Below, piece after piece: positions 1 through 8,478 of a DNA stretch of 64,000 bases. Position 1 is the first letter of the stretch. Each line of letters begins with the position of its first letter. The notes under the pieces were generated by a model. The model had not been told where the DNA came from. It did not search any database and worked only from the letters and a program-made list of their open reading frames with translations. A program made the translations under genes and the position numbers. Source of the DNA: JAAOIF01 sp965217125 (GTDB lineage: Bacteria; Pseudomonadota; Gammaproteobacteria; PS1; Pseudothioglobaceae); contig OZ244244.1 in NCBI GenBank assembly GCA_965217125.1, positions 1,240,001-1,304,000 of the forward strand, given 5' to 3'.

Positions 1-690
1 TTAGATCCTTATTTATCTGAAGACAGTGGGCAACTGCGTATGGTTGTTCGTATTCGCGAAACTAATAAAGAATTAAAACGAGATGCGCTGATTAAAAAAA
101 TACAAAAGCACATTAGCAATGAGCTTGGTTTTAAGCCAGAAAGTTTCCATATTACGGGAATGTTGGTGCTTTACAACAATATGTTGCAAAGCTTGTTTGC
201 CTCACAAATCAAAACTATTGCGGTGGTATTTGCGATGATTTTTATTATGTTTTTGTTTGTGTTTAAATCAATCAGTTTGTCAATTTTGGCATTGATTCCA
301 AACACCCTGCCATCACTGTTTATTCTTGGTATTATGGGGCTACTTAACATTCCGCTTGACCTTATGACCATTACCATCTCAGCCATTGCCATTGGCATTG
401 GGGTGGATAATGCCATTCATTATATTCACCGTTTCAAAGCAGAATTTCAACAAGACCGCGACTACTTGGCGGCTATGTATCGCTCGCATAGCAGTATTGG
501 CTTGGCGATGTTCTATACCTCAATTACAGTAACTTTAGGTTTTTTAATTTTGGCGCTGTCGAATTTTATACCGAGCATCTATTTTGGTATATTCACCGCT
601 ATTGCTATGCTTAGTGCATTATTGGCAAATTTAACTTTATTACCAAAGTTAATTTTAATGTTCAAGCCAAAAATTAAATACATCAATTAA
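1..690 (+). CDS. RND superfamily (MMPL/patched-type) exporter, C-terminal part
   Basis: The frame is open from base 1, so the gene starts to the left and only its last 229 codons are present. The visible part holds a periplasmic stretch followed by about five hydrophobic helices. Helix text such as GIMGLLNIPLDLMTITISAI and the polar IGIGVDNAIHYIHRF segment match the C-terminal membrane half of RND proteins of the MMPL/patched class. In that class the acidic residue in the GxGVDxxIH helix belongs to the proton relay. The substrate cannot be told from this part. The stop codon abuts the nadB ATG with no spacer, so the two genes are probably cotranscribed. Family assignment is good; function is open. 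Confidence 0.85.
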   Translation, partial: LDPYLSEDSGQLRMVVRIRETNKELKRDALIKKIQKHISNELGFKPESFHITGMLVLYNNMLQSLFASQIKTIAVVFAMIFIMFLFVFKSISLSILALIPNTLPSLFILGIMGLLNIPLDLMTITISAIAIGIGVDNAIHYIHRFKAEFQQDRDYLAAMYRSHSSIGLAMFYTSITVTLGFLILALSNFIPSIYFGIFTAIAMLSALLANLTLLPKLILMFKPKIKYIN

Positions 691-2250
691 ATGTCAGCAC
701 AGCATCACTTTGATGTTCTTATTATCGGCACTGGCAGCGCTGGGTTGATGAGTGCTTTGCAATTATCAGACAAATTGTCAGTGGCATTAATCGCCAAAGA
801 CAAACCGCTTGAAGGCAGCTCATACTATGCGCAAGGTGGTATATCAGCAGTGTTAGATAGCAACGACAACTTCGAGACACACATCAATGACACGCTTTCA
901 ACGGGGGCTGGATTAGGCAATAAAGCAGCTGTGCGTTTGATGATTGAACAAGCACCTGAGGCAATTGCCGATTTAGAGAAAATTGGCACTGCCTTTACCA
1001 GCAAAAATGGACGCTATCACCTTGCAACCGAAGGTGGTCATAGCAATAGACGCATTGCTCATGTGGCAGATAAAACTGGGCAATCAATTCAGACCAATTT
1101 GCTTGAACAAGTTAAATCTAGGGGCAATATTCGGCTATTTGAAAACTTTATTGCAATTGACTTACTAAGTGAAAATCAGCATTGTTACGGCGCTTATATC
1201 CTTAATAAATTAACCAATCAAATTGAGAGTTTTATTGCGCATAAAACCATTATTGCCACCGGTGGCGCTTCTAAAAGCTATTTATATACCTCTAATCCAG
1301 ACACCTCAACGGGTGATGGCATTGCTATGGCATATCGGGCTTATTGCCCTATTGTTAATATGGAATTTACCCAATTTCACCCCACTTGTTTGTATCACCC
1401 ACATGCTAAATCGTTCTTGATTTCTGAGGCATTGCGAGGCGAGGGCGCTAAGTTGATACTGCCGAATGGCGATGCATTTATGCACAGCTATGATTATCGT
1501 GGCGAACTTGCACCACGCGATATTGTTGCCAGGGCGATTGACGCAGAAATGAAAATTCATGGCTTTGATTGTGTTTATTTAGACATCTCATTTAAAAACA
1601 AAAATTGGATTAAGACACACTTTCCTACCATCAATCAAAAATGCTTAGCGTTTGGTATTGATATGTCTGAGCGCCCAATTCCCGTGGTGCCGGCGGCGCA
1701 TTACAGCTGTGGTGGCATTGAAACTGACTTAAACGCACTTAGCAACATTAGCAATCTTTACGCAGTGGGCGAAGTGGCGCACACCGGCGTTCATGGCGCC
1801 AACCGCATGGCCAGCAATTCATTATTAGAATGTATTGTCTTTGCCAAAGCCTGTGCCAAGCACATCAACCAACAAACACTCGCCTCTAAGCACCCAAACT
1901 TTGATGATTGGGATGCCTCTAAAGTATCGCTGTCAAAAGAAAAAGTAGTGGTGTCGCACCTATGGGATGAAATACGGCGCATTATGTGGAATTTTGTCGG
2001 CATTGTGCGCAGTAACAAACGCCTACATTTTGCCGAAAAACGCTTAAATCAAATCCAAATTGAAGTTGATGAATACTATCGACTATATTTAATTTCAAGT
2101 GATTTAATCGAGCTTAGAAACTTAGTAAAAACCGCACAAATTATTGTTCAATCAGCAATTAATAGAGTTGAAAGTCGCGGATTACATTACAATGAAGACT
2201 ATCCTCAACAATCTAAAAACTCAATTAACACAATAATAACAAGGCCATGA
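691..2250 (+). CDS. nadB: L-aspartate oxidase
   Basis: FAD enzyme that oxidises L-aspartate to iminoaspartate, the first step of de novo NAD synthesis, with NadA as partner (nadA is not in this window). The 519 residues are full length for NadB. The N-terminal dinucleotide fold shows GTGSAGL near residues 13-19, followed by YYAQGGISAVL and EGGHSNRRIAHVADKTG. The substrate-binding and catalytic part shows MEFTQFHPT, SEALRGEGA, the arginine in ELAPRDIVARAI, and the FAD-binding end GEVAHTGVHGANRMASNSLLE. Succinate dehydrogenase flavoproteins are related, but the length and this C-terminal motif favour NadB. It overlaps def by 4 bases (ATGA). Confidence 0.96.
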   Translation: MSAQHHFDVLIIGTGSAGLMSALQLSDKLSVALIAKDKPLEGSSYYAQGGISAVLDSNDNFETHINDTLSTGAGLGNKAAVRLMIEQAPEAIADLEKIGTAFTSKNGRYHLATEGGHSNRRIAHVADKTGQSIQTNLLEQVKSRGNIRLFENFIAIDLLSENQHCYGAYILNKLTNQIESFIAHKTIIATGGASKSYLYTSNPDTSTGDGIAMAYRAYCPIVNMEFTQFHPTCLYHPHAKSFLISEALRGEGAKLILPNGDAFMHSYDYRGELAPRDIVARAIDAEMKIHGFDCVYLDISFKNKNWIKTHFPTINQKCLAFGIDMSERPIPVVPAAHYSCGGIETDLNALSNISNLYAVGEVAHTGVHGANRMASNSLLECIVFAKACAKHINQQTLASKHPNFDDWDASKVSLSKEKVVVSHLWDEIRRIMWNFVGIVRSNKRLHFAEKRLNQIQIEVDEYYRLYLISSDLIELRNLVKTAQIIVQSAINRVESRGLHYNEDYPQQSKNSINTIITRP

Positions 2251-2801
2251 TTCTACCCATTCTCCATTATCCTGATAAACGCTTACGCACAATTGCCAAA
2301 CCAGTTGAGGCGGTTGATAAAAGCATACAAACTTTAGTCAAAAATATGTTTGCAACGATGTATGCAGAAAATGGCATTGGTTTAGCCGCTACTCAGGTAA
2401 ATCAACATATACAAGTTGTGGTTATGGATTTGTCAGATTCAGAAGATGATTATCAACTACTATTAAAGCAGCGTGAAAATCATACTCATAAAACCCAAAA
2501 AAGCAACCGCCCGCTGTGTTTTATCAACCCTAATATTATTGAAAAAGATGGGCATGAAATACATATTGAAGGCTGCCTTTCGGTGCCGGGTTTTCAAGCA
2601 GAAGTTGGGCGTTTTAACCATATTAAAATTAAGGCACTAAATGCAAAAGGTGAAGCATTCACCTTAGATGCAACTGGGTTGCTTGCGATTTGCATCCAGC
2701 ACGAACTTGACCACCTAAACGGCATTTTGTTTATTGACCACCTATCCAAACTCAAGCAAAAACGCTTACTGGAAAAAACCAAAAAAGCCACTAAAGTCTA
2801 A
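2247..2801 (+). CDS. def: peptide deformylase
   Basis: Removes the N-formyl group from nascent proteins. All three family motifs are present: GIGLAATQ at residues 43-50, EGCLS at 108-112 (metal-binding cysteine) and QHELDH at 151-156 (two metal-binding histidines and the catalytic glutamate). The protein has 184 residues, slightly longer than the usual 165-175. The extra length is a polar insert around residues 62-88 (SDSEDDYQ... to HKTQKSNRP). The start overlaps the nadB stop by 4 bases, suggesting coupled translation. The usual partner fmt is not adjacent. No active-site residue is missing, so activity is expected. Confidence 0.96.
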   Translation: MILPILHYPDKRLRTIAKPVEAVDKSIQTLVKNMFATMYAENGIGLAATQVNQHIQVVVMDLSDSEDDYQLLLKQRENHTHKTQKSNRPLCFINPNIIEKDGHEIHIEGCLSVPGFQAEVGRFNHIKIKALNAKGEAFTLDATGLLAICIQHELDHLNGILFIDHLSKLKQKRLLEKTKKATKV

Positions 2802-2804
2802 GCT

Positions 2805-3779
2805 ATGTCAATTCAAATTGGTCGCTATCAACTAAAATCTCAAGTACTGCTCGCACCAATGGCAGGCACCAGTGATAAGCCTTTTCGGGCAATCTGTCGC
2901 ACACAAGGAGCGGCACTGACCACTTCGGAAATGGTGATAATTCAAAAGCATTTACTTAATAGTTATAAATCCAAACGGCGCTTAGATTTCTCAGCAGAGG
3001 CAAGACCGATTAGTATTCAAATTGCTGGCTCTGATGCTAAACAACTGGCATATTCCGCTCAACAAGCCGTTACTTTGGGTGCTAATATTATTGATATAAA
3101 TATGGGCTGCCCAGCAAAAAAAGTTTGCAACAAAGCCGCTGGTTCAGCACTTATGCGCGATGAGGGCTTGGTTAAAGATATTCTCATGGCTGTGGTTAAT
3201 TCAGTTAATGTCCCCGTTACTTTAAAAATGCGCACAGGTTGGAATGTGGATAATAGAAATGCACTCACCATTGCCAAAATCGCCGAAGATAGCGGCATTC
3301 AAATGCTCAGTATTCACGGGCGAACGCGGGAGGATAAATACTTGGGAGAGGCAGAATATGACACCATTAAACAAGTGGTTGCACAGGTGAATATTCCAGT
3401 TATTGCGAATGGTGATATTAGCTCAGCTGAAAAAGCACAAACAGTCTTACAACATACTGGGGCAAATGGGGTGATGATTGGCAGGGCAGCACAAGGCAAC
3501 CCATGGATTATCTATGAAATTGACCAATACCTTAAAACTGGAAAGGTTGCAAACAGCCAGCCACTGCAACAAAAAAAGCAAACAGCACTGGGGCATATTC
3601 AGCAAATTTATGATTTTTATGGCGAGTCACTCGGTGTGCGTATTGCCAGAAAACATATTCTGTGGTATTTGCAACATTTTGCTAATAATAGTCAAACCTT
3701 TTGGGTAAAAATTAGTAAAATTGACTCTTTTAAAAAACAATATCAACAATTCAATAATTTTCTAAATGAGCTCAACTGA
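2805..3779 (+). CDS. dusB: tRNA-dihydrouridine synthase B
   Basis: FMN enzyme that reduces specific uridines of the tRNA D-loop to dihydrouridine. The 324-residue TIM-barrel protein shows LAPMAGTSDKPFRAICR at the start, the catalytic cysteine in INMGCPAKKVCNKAAGSALM, the phosphate-binding MRTGW, SIHGRTREDKY, and GVMIGRAAQGNPW near residue 225. It starts 3 bases after def and overlaps fis by 14 bases. The dusB-fis arrangement is the classical enterobacterial and gammaproteobacterial operon, which fixes the subgroup as DusB rather than DusA or DusC. Confidence 0.95.
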   Translation: MSIQIGRYQLKSQVLLAPMAGTSDKPFRAICRTQGAALTTSEMVIIQKHLLNSYKSKRRLDFSAEARPISIQIAGSDAKQLAYSAQQAVTLGANIIDINMGCPAKKVCNKAAGSALMRDEGLVKDILMAVVNSVNVPVTLKMRTGWNVDNRNALTIAKIAEDSGIQMLSIHGRTREDKYLGEAEYDTIKQVVAQVNIPVIANGDISSAEKAQTVLQHTGANGVMIGRAAQGNPWIIYEIDQYLKTGKVANSQPLQQKKQTALGHIQQIYDFYGESLGVRIARKHILWYLQHFANNSQTFWVKISKIDSFKKQYQQFNNFLNELN

Positions 3780-4014
3780 CCTACCAGCATGTATCAACGC
3801 AAAACTTGCACACTACTTTAAACAATTAAAAGGCGAACAAGCCAGCGGCGTGCATAAAATATTTATGCAAGAAACTGAATCAGTTGTGATTAAATTTGTG
3901 CTTGAACTGAGCGAACAAAACCAGAGTAAAGCCGCTAGCATTTTAGGTCTAAATCGCGGCACTTTAAAGAAAAAAATCCAACTTTACCACCTTTTAGAGT
4001 CAAAAAATAATTAA
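3766..4014 (+). CDS. fis: nucleoid-associated DNA-binding protein Fis
   Basis: Small DNA-bending protein that in gammaproteobacteria shapes the nucleoid and activates stable-RNA promoters. The 82 residues are shorter than the 98 of E. coli Fis, the loss being at the N-terminus. The C-terminal helix-turn-helix is well conserved (NQSKAASILGLNRGTLKKK, residues about 54-72), as is the preceding VVIKFVLELSEQN helix. Its ATG lies inside the end of dusB, 14 bases before that stop, so its translation probably depends on dusB translation. The spacer that follows is strongly A-tract rich. Confidence 0.93.
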   Translation: MSSTDLPACINAKLAHYFKQLKGEQASGVHKIFMQETESVVIKFVLELSEQNQSKAASILGLNRGTLKKKIQLYHLLESKNN

Positions 4015-4070
4015 AAAATTAAAAAAAAATTAAAAAATTAAAAAATAATTAAAAAAACAGTTAAAAAAAT
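4011..4070. other. run of near-phased A-tracts (probable curved DNA)
   Basis: Six A-tracts of 6-9 bases follow the fis stop, separated by TT or similar pairs. Their centres lie at about 4015, 4025, 4034, 4043, 4054 and 4066. The first three are about 9.5 bases apart, close to helical phase, and the later ones 8-12 apart. Such tracts bend DNA and can act as an UP element for the TATAAT box just downstream. Curvature is inferred from spacing only. Confidence 0.5.
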
Positions 4071-4073
4071 ATG

Positions 4074-4079
4074 TATAAT
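4074..4079 (+). promoter_or_regulatory. probable -10 box (TATAAT)
   Basis: A perfect TATAAT lies 31 bases before the ATG at 4111. No good -35 box is seen; the A-rich DNA upstream could replace it as an UP element. Chance matches are common in DNA this AT-rich, but position and context support a promoter. Confidence 0.45.
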
Positions 4080-4110
4080 TTCCTTTCAAACTTTAAATGA
4101 GGATATCCAA

Positions 4111-4275
4111 ATGAATTACCAACAAGAATATGGTTTGTCAAACAATGATATAATATTTATTGATGAAAATATAAAAATTGCCAATAAAACATTTGCAGTA
4201 ATATCAAAAAAGAAAGACGCTATTAAAGAAAACTGCGAAAGTAAGGCTATTGAAGAATATTTAAATAGCTTATAA
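4111..4275 (+). CDS. small hypothetical protein (54 aa)
   Basis: The frame begins ATG AAT TAC and ends TAA at 4273-4275. It has a purine-rich ribosome-binding site (TGAGGAT) about 9 bases upstream, a TATAAT 31 bases upstream and a clear terminator 24 bases downstream, so it looks like a single-gene transcription unit. The product is charged, with no membrane segment and no cysteine pair: a short NDIIFIDENIKIANKTFAVI core followed by a lysine- and glutamate-rich helix. I do not recognise the family. It sits between fis and purH. It could also be a small RNA with an accidental frame. Confidence 0.5.
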   Translation: MNYQQEYGLSNNDIIFIDENIKIANKTFAVISKKKDAIKENCESKAIEEYLNSL

Positions 4276-4298
4276 TTTTTAACTAATTAGCAGATTAG

Positions 4299-4325
4299 CG
4301 CCTAGACAAGTTCTAGGCGTTTTTT
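4299..4325 (+). terminator. rho-independent terminator
   Basis: Perfect 8-bp stem CGCCTAGA / TCTAGGCG with a 5-base loop (CAAGT), followed by TTTTTT. It ends the unit that holds the 54-residue ORF and separates it from the next gene. Confidence 0.85.
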
Positions 4326-4344
4326 ATTGTATTTACCAAGAAAT

Positions 4345-4776
4345 ATGAAAATAGAAAAAAAACAATTACTGGCACAAGCCAAAAAAATAATCAAACATTT
4401 GCGTTCCTCTGGTGGTGTTTTTGGCGATAGCAATATTACCAGCGAGGTAAATATTTATCGTTCCATGTCGCAATCCCTTGTTGATATTAGTAAGTATTGT
4501 GAAGAAAACCAAATAAAAGTTACTAAATTAGATAGTATTAAGTTATTGGTTTTTGCTTTGCCTTATATTAAGAAAAACGACCAATCTATGAACTCTGAGC
4601 GCTACATTTATAGTATTTTTAAACTCCTTAGCGAGTCTTATAAAAAAAATATAGACTTTGAGCCGCAAATAAACAGCTCTATTCAGGTATGTGACAAGCT
4701 ATTTCAAAATGGAAATATTTTGGTTGTGTATGGTTATATTAAAGGCTTTCAAGAGGCTTTGGAATATACAAATTAG
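4345..4776 (+). CDS. hypothetical protein upstream of purH
   Basis: Not recognised. From the ATG at 4345 it has 143 residues; a TTG at 4327 would add six residues but lies against the terminator T-run, so I prefer the ATG. The protein is mainly helical and basic at the N-terminus (KIEKKQLLAQAKKIIKHLRS), with no signal peptide or convincing transmembrane helix. The stop abuts the purH ATG directly, so it is probably translated together with purH. A second unknown protein of similar size follows purH at 6345. No promoter stands out between the terminator and this start. Confidence 0.6.
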   Translation: MKIEKKQLLAQAKKIIKHLRSSGGVFGDSNITSEVNIYRSMSQSLVDISKYCEENQIKVTKLDSIKLLVFALPYIKKNDQSMNSERYIYSIFKLLSESYKKNIDFEPQINSSIQVCDKLFQNGNILVVYGYIKGFQEALEYTN

Positions 4777-6315
4777 ATGATAAAACGCGCCCTAATCAGT
4801 GTTTCTTATAAAACTGGTATTGTTGAGTTGGCTGAGTTTTTAAGCAAACAAAATATTGAAATTATCTCTACCGGTGGTAGTGCTAAACTGTTAGCAGATA
4901 ATAATATTCCAGTAATTGAAGTATCCGAATACACTGGCTTCCCTGAGATAATGTCAGGGCGTGTTAAAACCCTCAACCCCAAAATTCATGGCGGCATTCT
5001 CGCACGCCGTGGGCTTGACGAAGAAGTGATGCGTAACAATAATATCAACCCAATTGATTTGGTGGTAGTTAATCTATATCCTTTCCAGTCCACCATTGCT
5101 AACCCAGATTGCACACCCGAAGATGCAATTGAAAATATTGATATTGGTGGTCCGGCAATGCTAAGGGCAGCTGCTAAAAACCATGCTGATGTTAGCGTGA
5201 TGGTAGATAGTAACGACTACCAGATAGTGGTGGATGAAATTAAACAATCTGGCAACACTTGCTTAGCAACCAGAAAGCGTTTGGCTTTAAAAGCTTTTGA
5301 ACACACAGCAGCTTATGACGGCACAATTGCCGATTATTTAGGCAGACAAGCGGATGGTTTTTCTAACACCTTAAACCTGCAATTTAACAAAGTTGCATCT
5401 ATGCGTTATGGGGAAAATCCACATCAAAACGCTGCCTTCTATGTGCAAAACAATATTGCCGAATCTTGCATAGCATCAGCCACACAATTGCAAGGCAAAG
5501 CAATGTCCTACAACAACACAGCAGATGCGGATGCCGCGCTCGAATGTGTGCGCTGTTTCGACGAGCCAGCCTGCGTAATTGTCAAGCACGCCAATCCTTG
5601 CGGAGTTGCTGTAGCTAATAATATTCATCATGCCTATTTAGCTGCTTTTAAAACTGATCCAAGCTCAGCTTTTGGTGGCATTATTGCTTTTAACCGCACA
5701 TTGGATAAAAACACCGCGCAAGACATTATCAATAAACAATTTGTCGAAGTTATTATTGCCCCAAGTGTTGATGAGGATGCCAAAATCGCACTTTCAGCTA
5801 AGCAAAATGTCCGTGTGTTAGAATCTGGCCATTTGAACGCCGCACAGCCAGCACTCGATTACAAAAGCGTTACTGGCGGCTTGTTAGTGCAAGATAAAGA
5901 CTTAGGCACAATCACAGCCAATGATATTAAATGTGTGAGTAATTTAGCACCAACAAATGAACAAATAAAAGACCTGCTATTTGCTTGGAAAGTTGCTAAA
6001 GCGGTCAAATCAAATGCCATTGTTTATGTTAAAAATCAGATGACGATTGGTATTGGCGCAGGGCAAATGTCTCGCGTTTATTCAGCTAAAGTTGCCGCCA
6101 TTAAAGCGGCTGACGAAGGCTTGATTGTTGCAGGCTCGGTAATGGCATCAGACGCTTTTTTTCCATTCCGTGATGGCATTGATGCTGCTGCTAAAGAAGG
6201 TATTAAGGCGATTATTCAGCCGGGTGGCTCAATGCGTGATGATGAGGCGATTAAAGCTGCTAATGAGCATGGTATTGCCATGCTGTTTACCGGAATGCGC
6301 CACTTCAAACACTAA
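4777..6315 (+). CDS. purH: bifunctional AICAR formyltransferase / IMP cyclohydrolase
   Basis: Catalyses the last two steps of de novo purine synthesis. The 512 residues are full length. The N-terminal cyclohydrolase domain shows LISVSYKTGIVELA, STGGSAKLL, SGRVKTLNPKIHGGILARR and the IDIGGPAMLRAAAKNH segment. The transformylase domain shows MRYGENPHQNAAFY, the catalytic KHANPCGVA near residue 270, AFKTDPSSAFGGIIAFNR and the invariant end PGGSMRDDEAI ... GMRHFKH. In some gammaproteobacteria fis and purH are neighbours; here a terminator and two extra ORFs lie between them. purD is not next door. Confidence 0.97.
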   Translation: MIKRALISVSYKTGIVELAEFLSKQNIEIISTGGSAKLLADNNIPVIEVSEYTGFPEIMSGRVKTLNPKIHGGILARRGLDEEVMRNNNINPIDLVVVNLYPFQSTIANPDCTPEDAIENIDIGGPAMLRAAAKNHADVSVMVDSNDYQIVVDEIKQSGNTCLATRKRLALKAFEHTAAYDGTIADYLGRQADGFSNTLNLQFNKVASMRYGENPHQNAAFYVQNNIAESCIASATQLQGKAMSYNNTADADAALECVRCFDEPACVIVKHANPCGVAVANNIHHAYLAAFKTDPSSAFGGIIAFNRTLDKNTAQDIINKQFVEVIIAPSVDEDAKIALSAKQNVRVLESGHLNAAQPALDYKSVTGGLLVQDKDLGTITANDIKCVSNLAPTNEQIKDLLFAWKVAKAVKSNAIVYVKNQMTIGIGAGQMSRVYSAKVAAIKAADEGLIVAGSVMASDAFFPFRDGIDAAAKEGIKAIIQPGGSMRDDEAIKAANEHGIAMLFTGMRHFKH

Positions 6316-6344
6316 CCCAGCACAATTTATAAAACGCATAAAAT

Positions 6345-6752
6345 ATGCACACAGAAACCATCAAAGCCTATCCAGAAATCACCTCAATGATTATCAATGG
6401 AGATAATGTTAGCTCCATCACCCAACAATACAACGATGTCAATAAGGTGAAAACACACCTCCAATCCTGTATTCAAACGGTGAAAAAATACGATGCAAAA
6501 GGCTATTACAACTTAGTTAAACCTGAATTTGTCTCTGATGTCATCACCACATTTAGCAATTTAGAGCTAAGTAAAAAAGATGTGATTCGGGTGAATAACT
6601 TTATGGAAATTATCGGTTTTCCAGAATGCAATCGAATTTGGCAATTGCCAGATGAAATGAAAATTCAAGCCTCGCAAATGCTGCATGGTTTCTACATTAG
6701 TTATGACCCGAATAATTGGGTGGAATTTAGCATTGTCCCTATCGAAAACTAA
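6345..6752 (+). CDS. hypothetical protein (135 aa) downstream of purH
   Basis: Not recognised. It starts 29 bases after purH and runs to a TAA that overlaps the convergent dbpA stop by 4 bases. The product is soluble-looking and mixed helix/strand, with polar text such as CIQTVKKYDAKGYYNLVKPE and an aromatic-rich end (HGFYISYDPNNWVEF). No known motif or signal peptide is visible. Codon use is like that of its neighbours. It is probably a lineage-specific gene carried on the purH transcript. Confidence 0.6.
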   Translation: MHTETIKAYPEITSMIINGDNVSSITQQYNDVNKVKTHLQSCIQTVKKYDAKGYYNLVKPEFVSDVITTFSNLELSKKDVIRVNNFMEIIGFPECNRIWQLPDEMKIQASQMLHGFYISYDPNNWVEFSIVPIEN

Positions 6753-8137
6753 GACAATATCCTTACTCTGAATGATTTTCCCTTGATATTATCATTTTGA
6801 ATTTTATTCAGTGCAACTTTAATTAATGCTGAATTGATAGCAACATAAGAGCAATTACTGACAACATCAATCTTGCCAATTTTGGCACTTGATATACCGC
6901 CCTTGCCAGTTAGCGCGCCAACAATATCACCGGGGCGGAGTTTTTGCTTTTTACCGCCATCAATTTTCAAAGTGCTCATCGAAGGTTTGATGATTGGCTT
7001 ATCTAAATAACTGTCGTTAGGCAGGGGTTTTTGCTGGTCAATATCCAACTCTAATGCGTCTAATTTGTGTATTTCTCGAGCGCTATATAAGCTACAAGCA
7101 ACACCACTGCGCCCCGCTCTGCCAGTGCGACCAATACGATGCAGATGGATTTCTGGGTGGTGTGCAATATTAAAATTAATCACCATATCTAAATCATCAA
7201 TGTCCAGCCCCCTGGCAGCAACATCTGTCGCTACCAAAACCGAAATGCTATGATTAGCAAATAGAATAAGTGTTTGATCACGCTGCCGTTGGTCTAAATC
7301 ACCATGAATAGCCAGTGCATAAAATCCATAATCAGCCAGCTCGTCTGCCACAGCTTGGGTCTCAAGTTTGGTATTGCAAAAAACCAATGTAGAATTAGCC
7401 TTATGTTTAGCCAATAAAAGTCTCAGTGCGTGCGTGCGCTCAGCAGCACTGTTGATTTTGTAAAAGTATTGCACAATAGTTGTTGCCTCATGTGCCTGTG
7501 GTGCATTAACGATAATAGGTTGGCGCATAACATACTTGGCAATATCAGCAATTTCATCAGGATATGTCGCACTAAACAAAAGGCTTTGTCGATTGCGCGG
7601 CATTTGTTTAATGATTTTATCAATCGTCTCTTGAAAACCCATATCCAGCATACGGTCAGCCTCATCAAGCACCAATATATTGATATGTTCTAGCGTTAGC
7701 GTGCCTTTGCGTAAATGCTCCTCAATCCGCCCAGGTGTGCCAACCACAATATGCACACCATGTTGCAATGAACTAATCTGTGGCGCAAAAGGCGCACCAC
7801 CACACAAGGTTAGCACTTTAATATTGTCAATACTTCTACCAAGTTTGCGAATTTCAGTAGCGACTTGCCCCGCTAACTCGCGCGTTGGACATAATACAAT
7901 TGATTGTGTTTTAAAGGATTTAACATTTAATTTTTGCAACAAACCCAAAGCAAAAGCAGCGGTTTTGCCTGAGCCGGTTCTACTCTGAGCAATCACATCC
8001 TTACCCGATAAGATAGCCGGCAAACTCAATTGCTGGATAGGGGTCATTAATTTATAACCCAAAGTGCTTAAATTTTCTAATAAGTTAGCCTGTAAAGCTA
8101 ATGATGAAAAATCAACTGAATTCAAAATAATTGCCAT
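6749..8137 (-). CDS. dbpA: DEAD-box ATP-dependent RNA helicase DbpA
   Basis: RNA helicase acting in 50S ribosome assembly. The 462-residue protein carries the helicase motifs in order: Q motif (TPIQQ), AQSRTGSGKT, PTRELAGQ, TPGRIEEHL, VLDEADRMLDMGF, LLFSATYP, LVFCNTK, HGDLDQRQRD, VLVATDVAARGLDI and HRIGRTGRAGRSG. The C-terminal 75 residues (KLRPGDIVGALTGKGGISS, IGKIDV, and GKSFRVRIL at the end) match the DbpA RNA-binding domain, which in E. coli recognises hairpin 92 of 23S rRNA. That domain distinguishes it from RhlE, SrmB and DeaD. It is convergent with the preceding gene and apparently monocistronic. Confidence 0.93.
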   Translation of the reverse strand: MAIILNSVDFSSLALQANLLENLSTLGYKLMTPIQQLSLPAILSGKDVIAQSRTGSGKTAAFALGLLQKLNVKSFKTQSIVLCPTRELAGQVATEIRKLGRSIDNIKVLTLCGGAPFAPQISSLQHGVHIVVGTPGRIEEHLRKGTLTLEHINILVLDEADRMLDMGFQETIDKIIKQMPRNRQSLLFSATYPDEIADIAKYVMRQPIIVNAPQAHEATTIVQYFYKINSAAERTHALRLLLAKHKANSTLVFCNTKLETQAVADELADYGFYALAIHGDLDQRQRDQTLILFANHSISVLVATDVAARGLDIDDLDMVINFNIAHHPEIHLHRIGRTGRAGRSGVACSLYSAREIHKLDALELDIDQQKPLPNDSYLDKPIIKPSMSTLKIDGGKKQKLRPGDIVGALTGKGGISSAKIGKIDVVSNCSYVAINSALIKVALNKIQNDNIKGKSFRVRILS

Positions 8138-8295
8138 AATAGTATTTGAGTGTTTATTTTACCTTTATTTAAAAAAGACTAACATTTATGTTTCAAAAGG
8201 GGGATAATAGTAATTGTCTGTTGTGCTTGTGGTTGGATATATACCCTGAGCCGTTATATAAATAAAATAGGAGATGAGATAGTTTACTATTGAGC

Positions 8296-8393
8296 AAGCC
8301 TACCTATTTAGTATTTAGTAGTGGGAAGCCTACCTATTTAGTAGTTAGTAGTGGGAAGCCTACCTATTTAGTAGTTAGTAGTGGGAAGCCTAC
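8296..8393. repeat. 30-bp tandem repeat, 3.3 copies
   Basis: Unit 1 is 8296-8325, unit 2 is 8326-8355, unit 3 is 8356-8385, and 8386-8393 is a partial fourth. Units 2 and 3 are identical; unit 1 differs by one base (GTATTTAG against GTAGTTAG). The unit begins AAGCCTACC and ends TAGTAGTGGG, with TAGTAGT-like heptamers inside. Because 30 is divisible by three, the repeat also reads as open frame fused to the gene downstream. The rest of the 341-base spacer 8138-8478 holds no gene or clear promoter that I can support. Confidence 0.95.
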
Positions 8394-8478
8394 GGTAAAC
8401 TTCGAACTTCCACCTTGGACTTTTAAGGTTCAGGTTTCTTTCAACGCGACACAATGGACATTTTGTTTAAAAGTTATA

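Noticed and set aside
4327..4344. TTG at 4327 as start of the gene upstream of purH
   Set aside because: It lies directly against the terminator T-run with no ribosome-binding site; the ATG at 4345 is a better start.
8296..8393. CRISPR-like array because of regular 30-bp repeats
   Set aside because: The copies are directly tandem with no spacers, and no cas gene is nearby.
8290..8478. N-terminal extension of the cyclo-ligase from a TTG at 8290
   Set aside because: It is made of the tandem repeat and has no family similarity; the ATG at 8479 gives the normal length and N-terminal helix.
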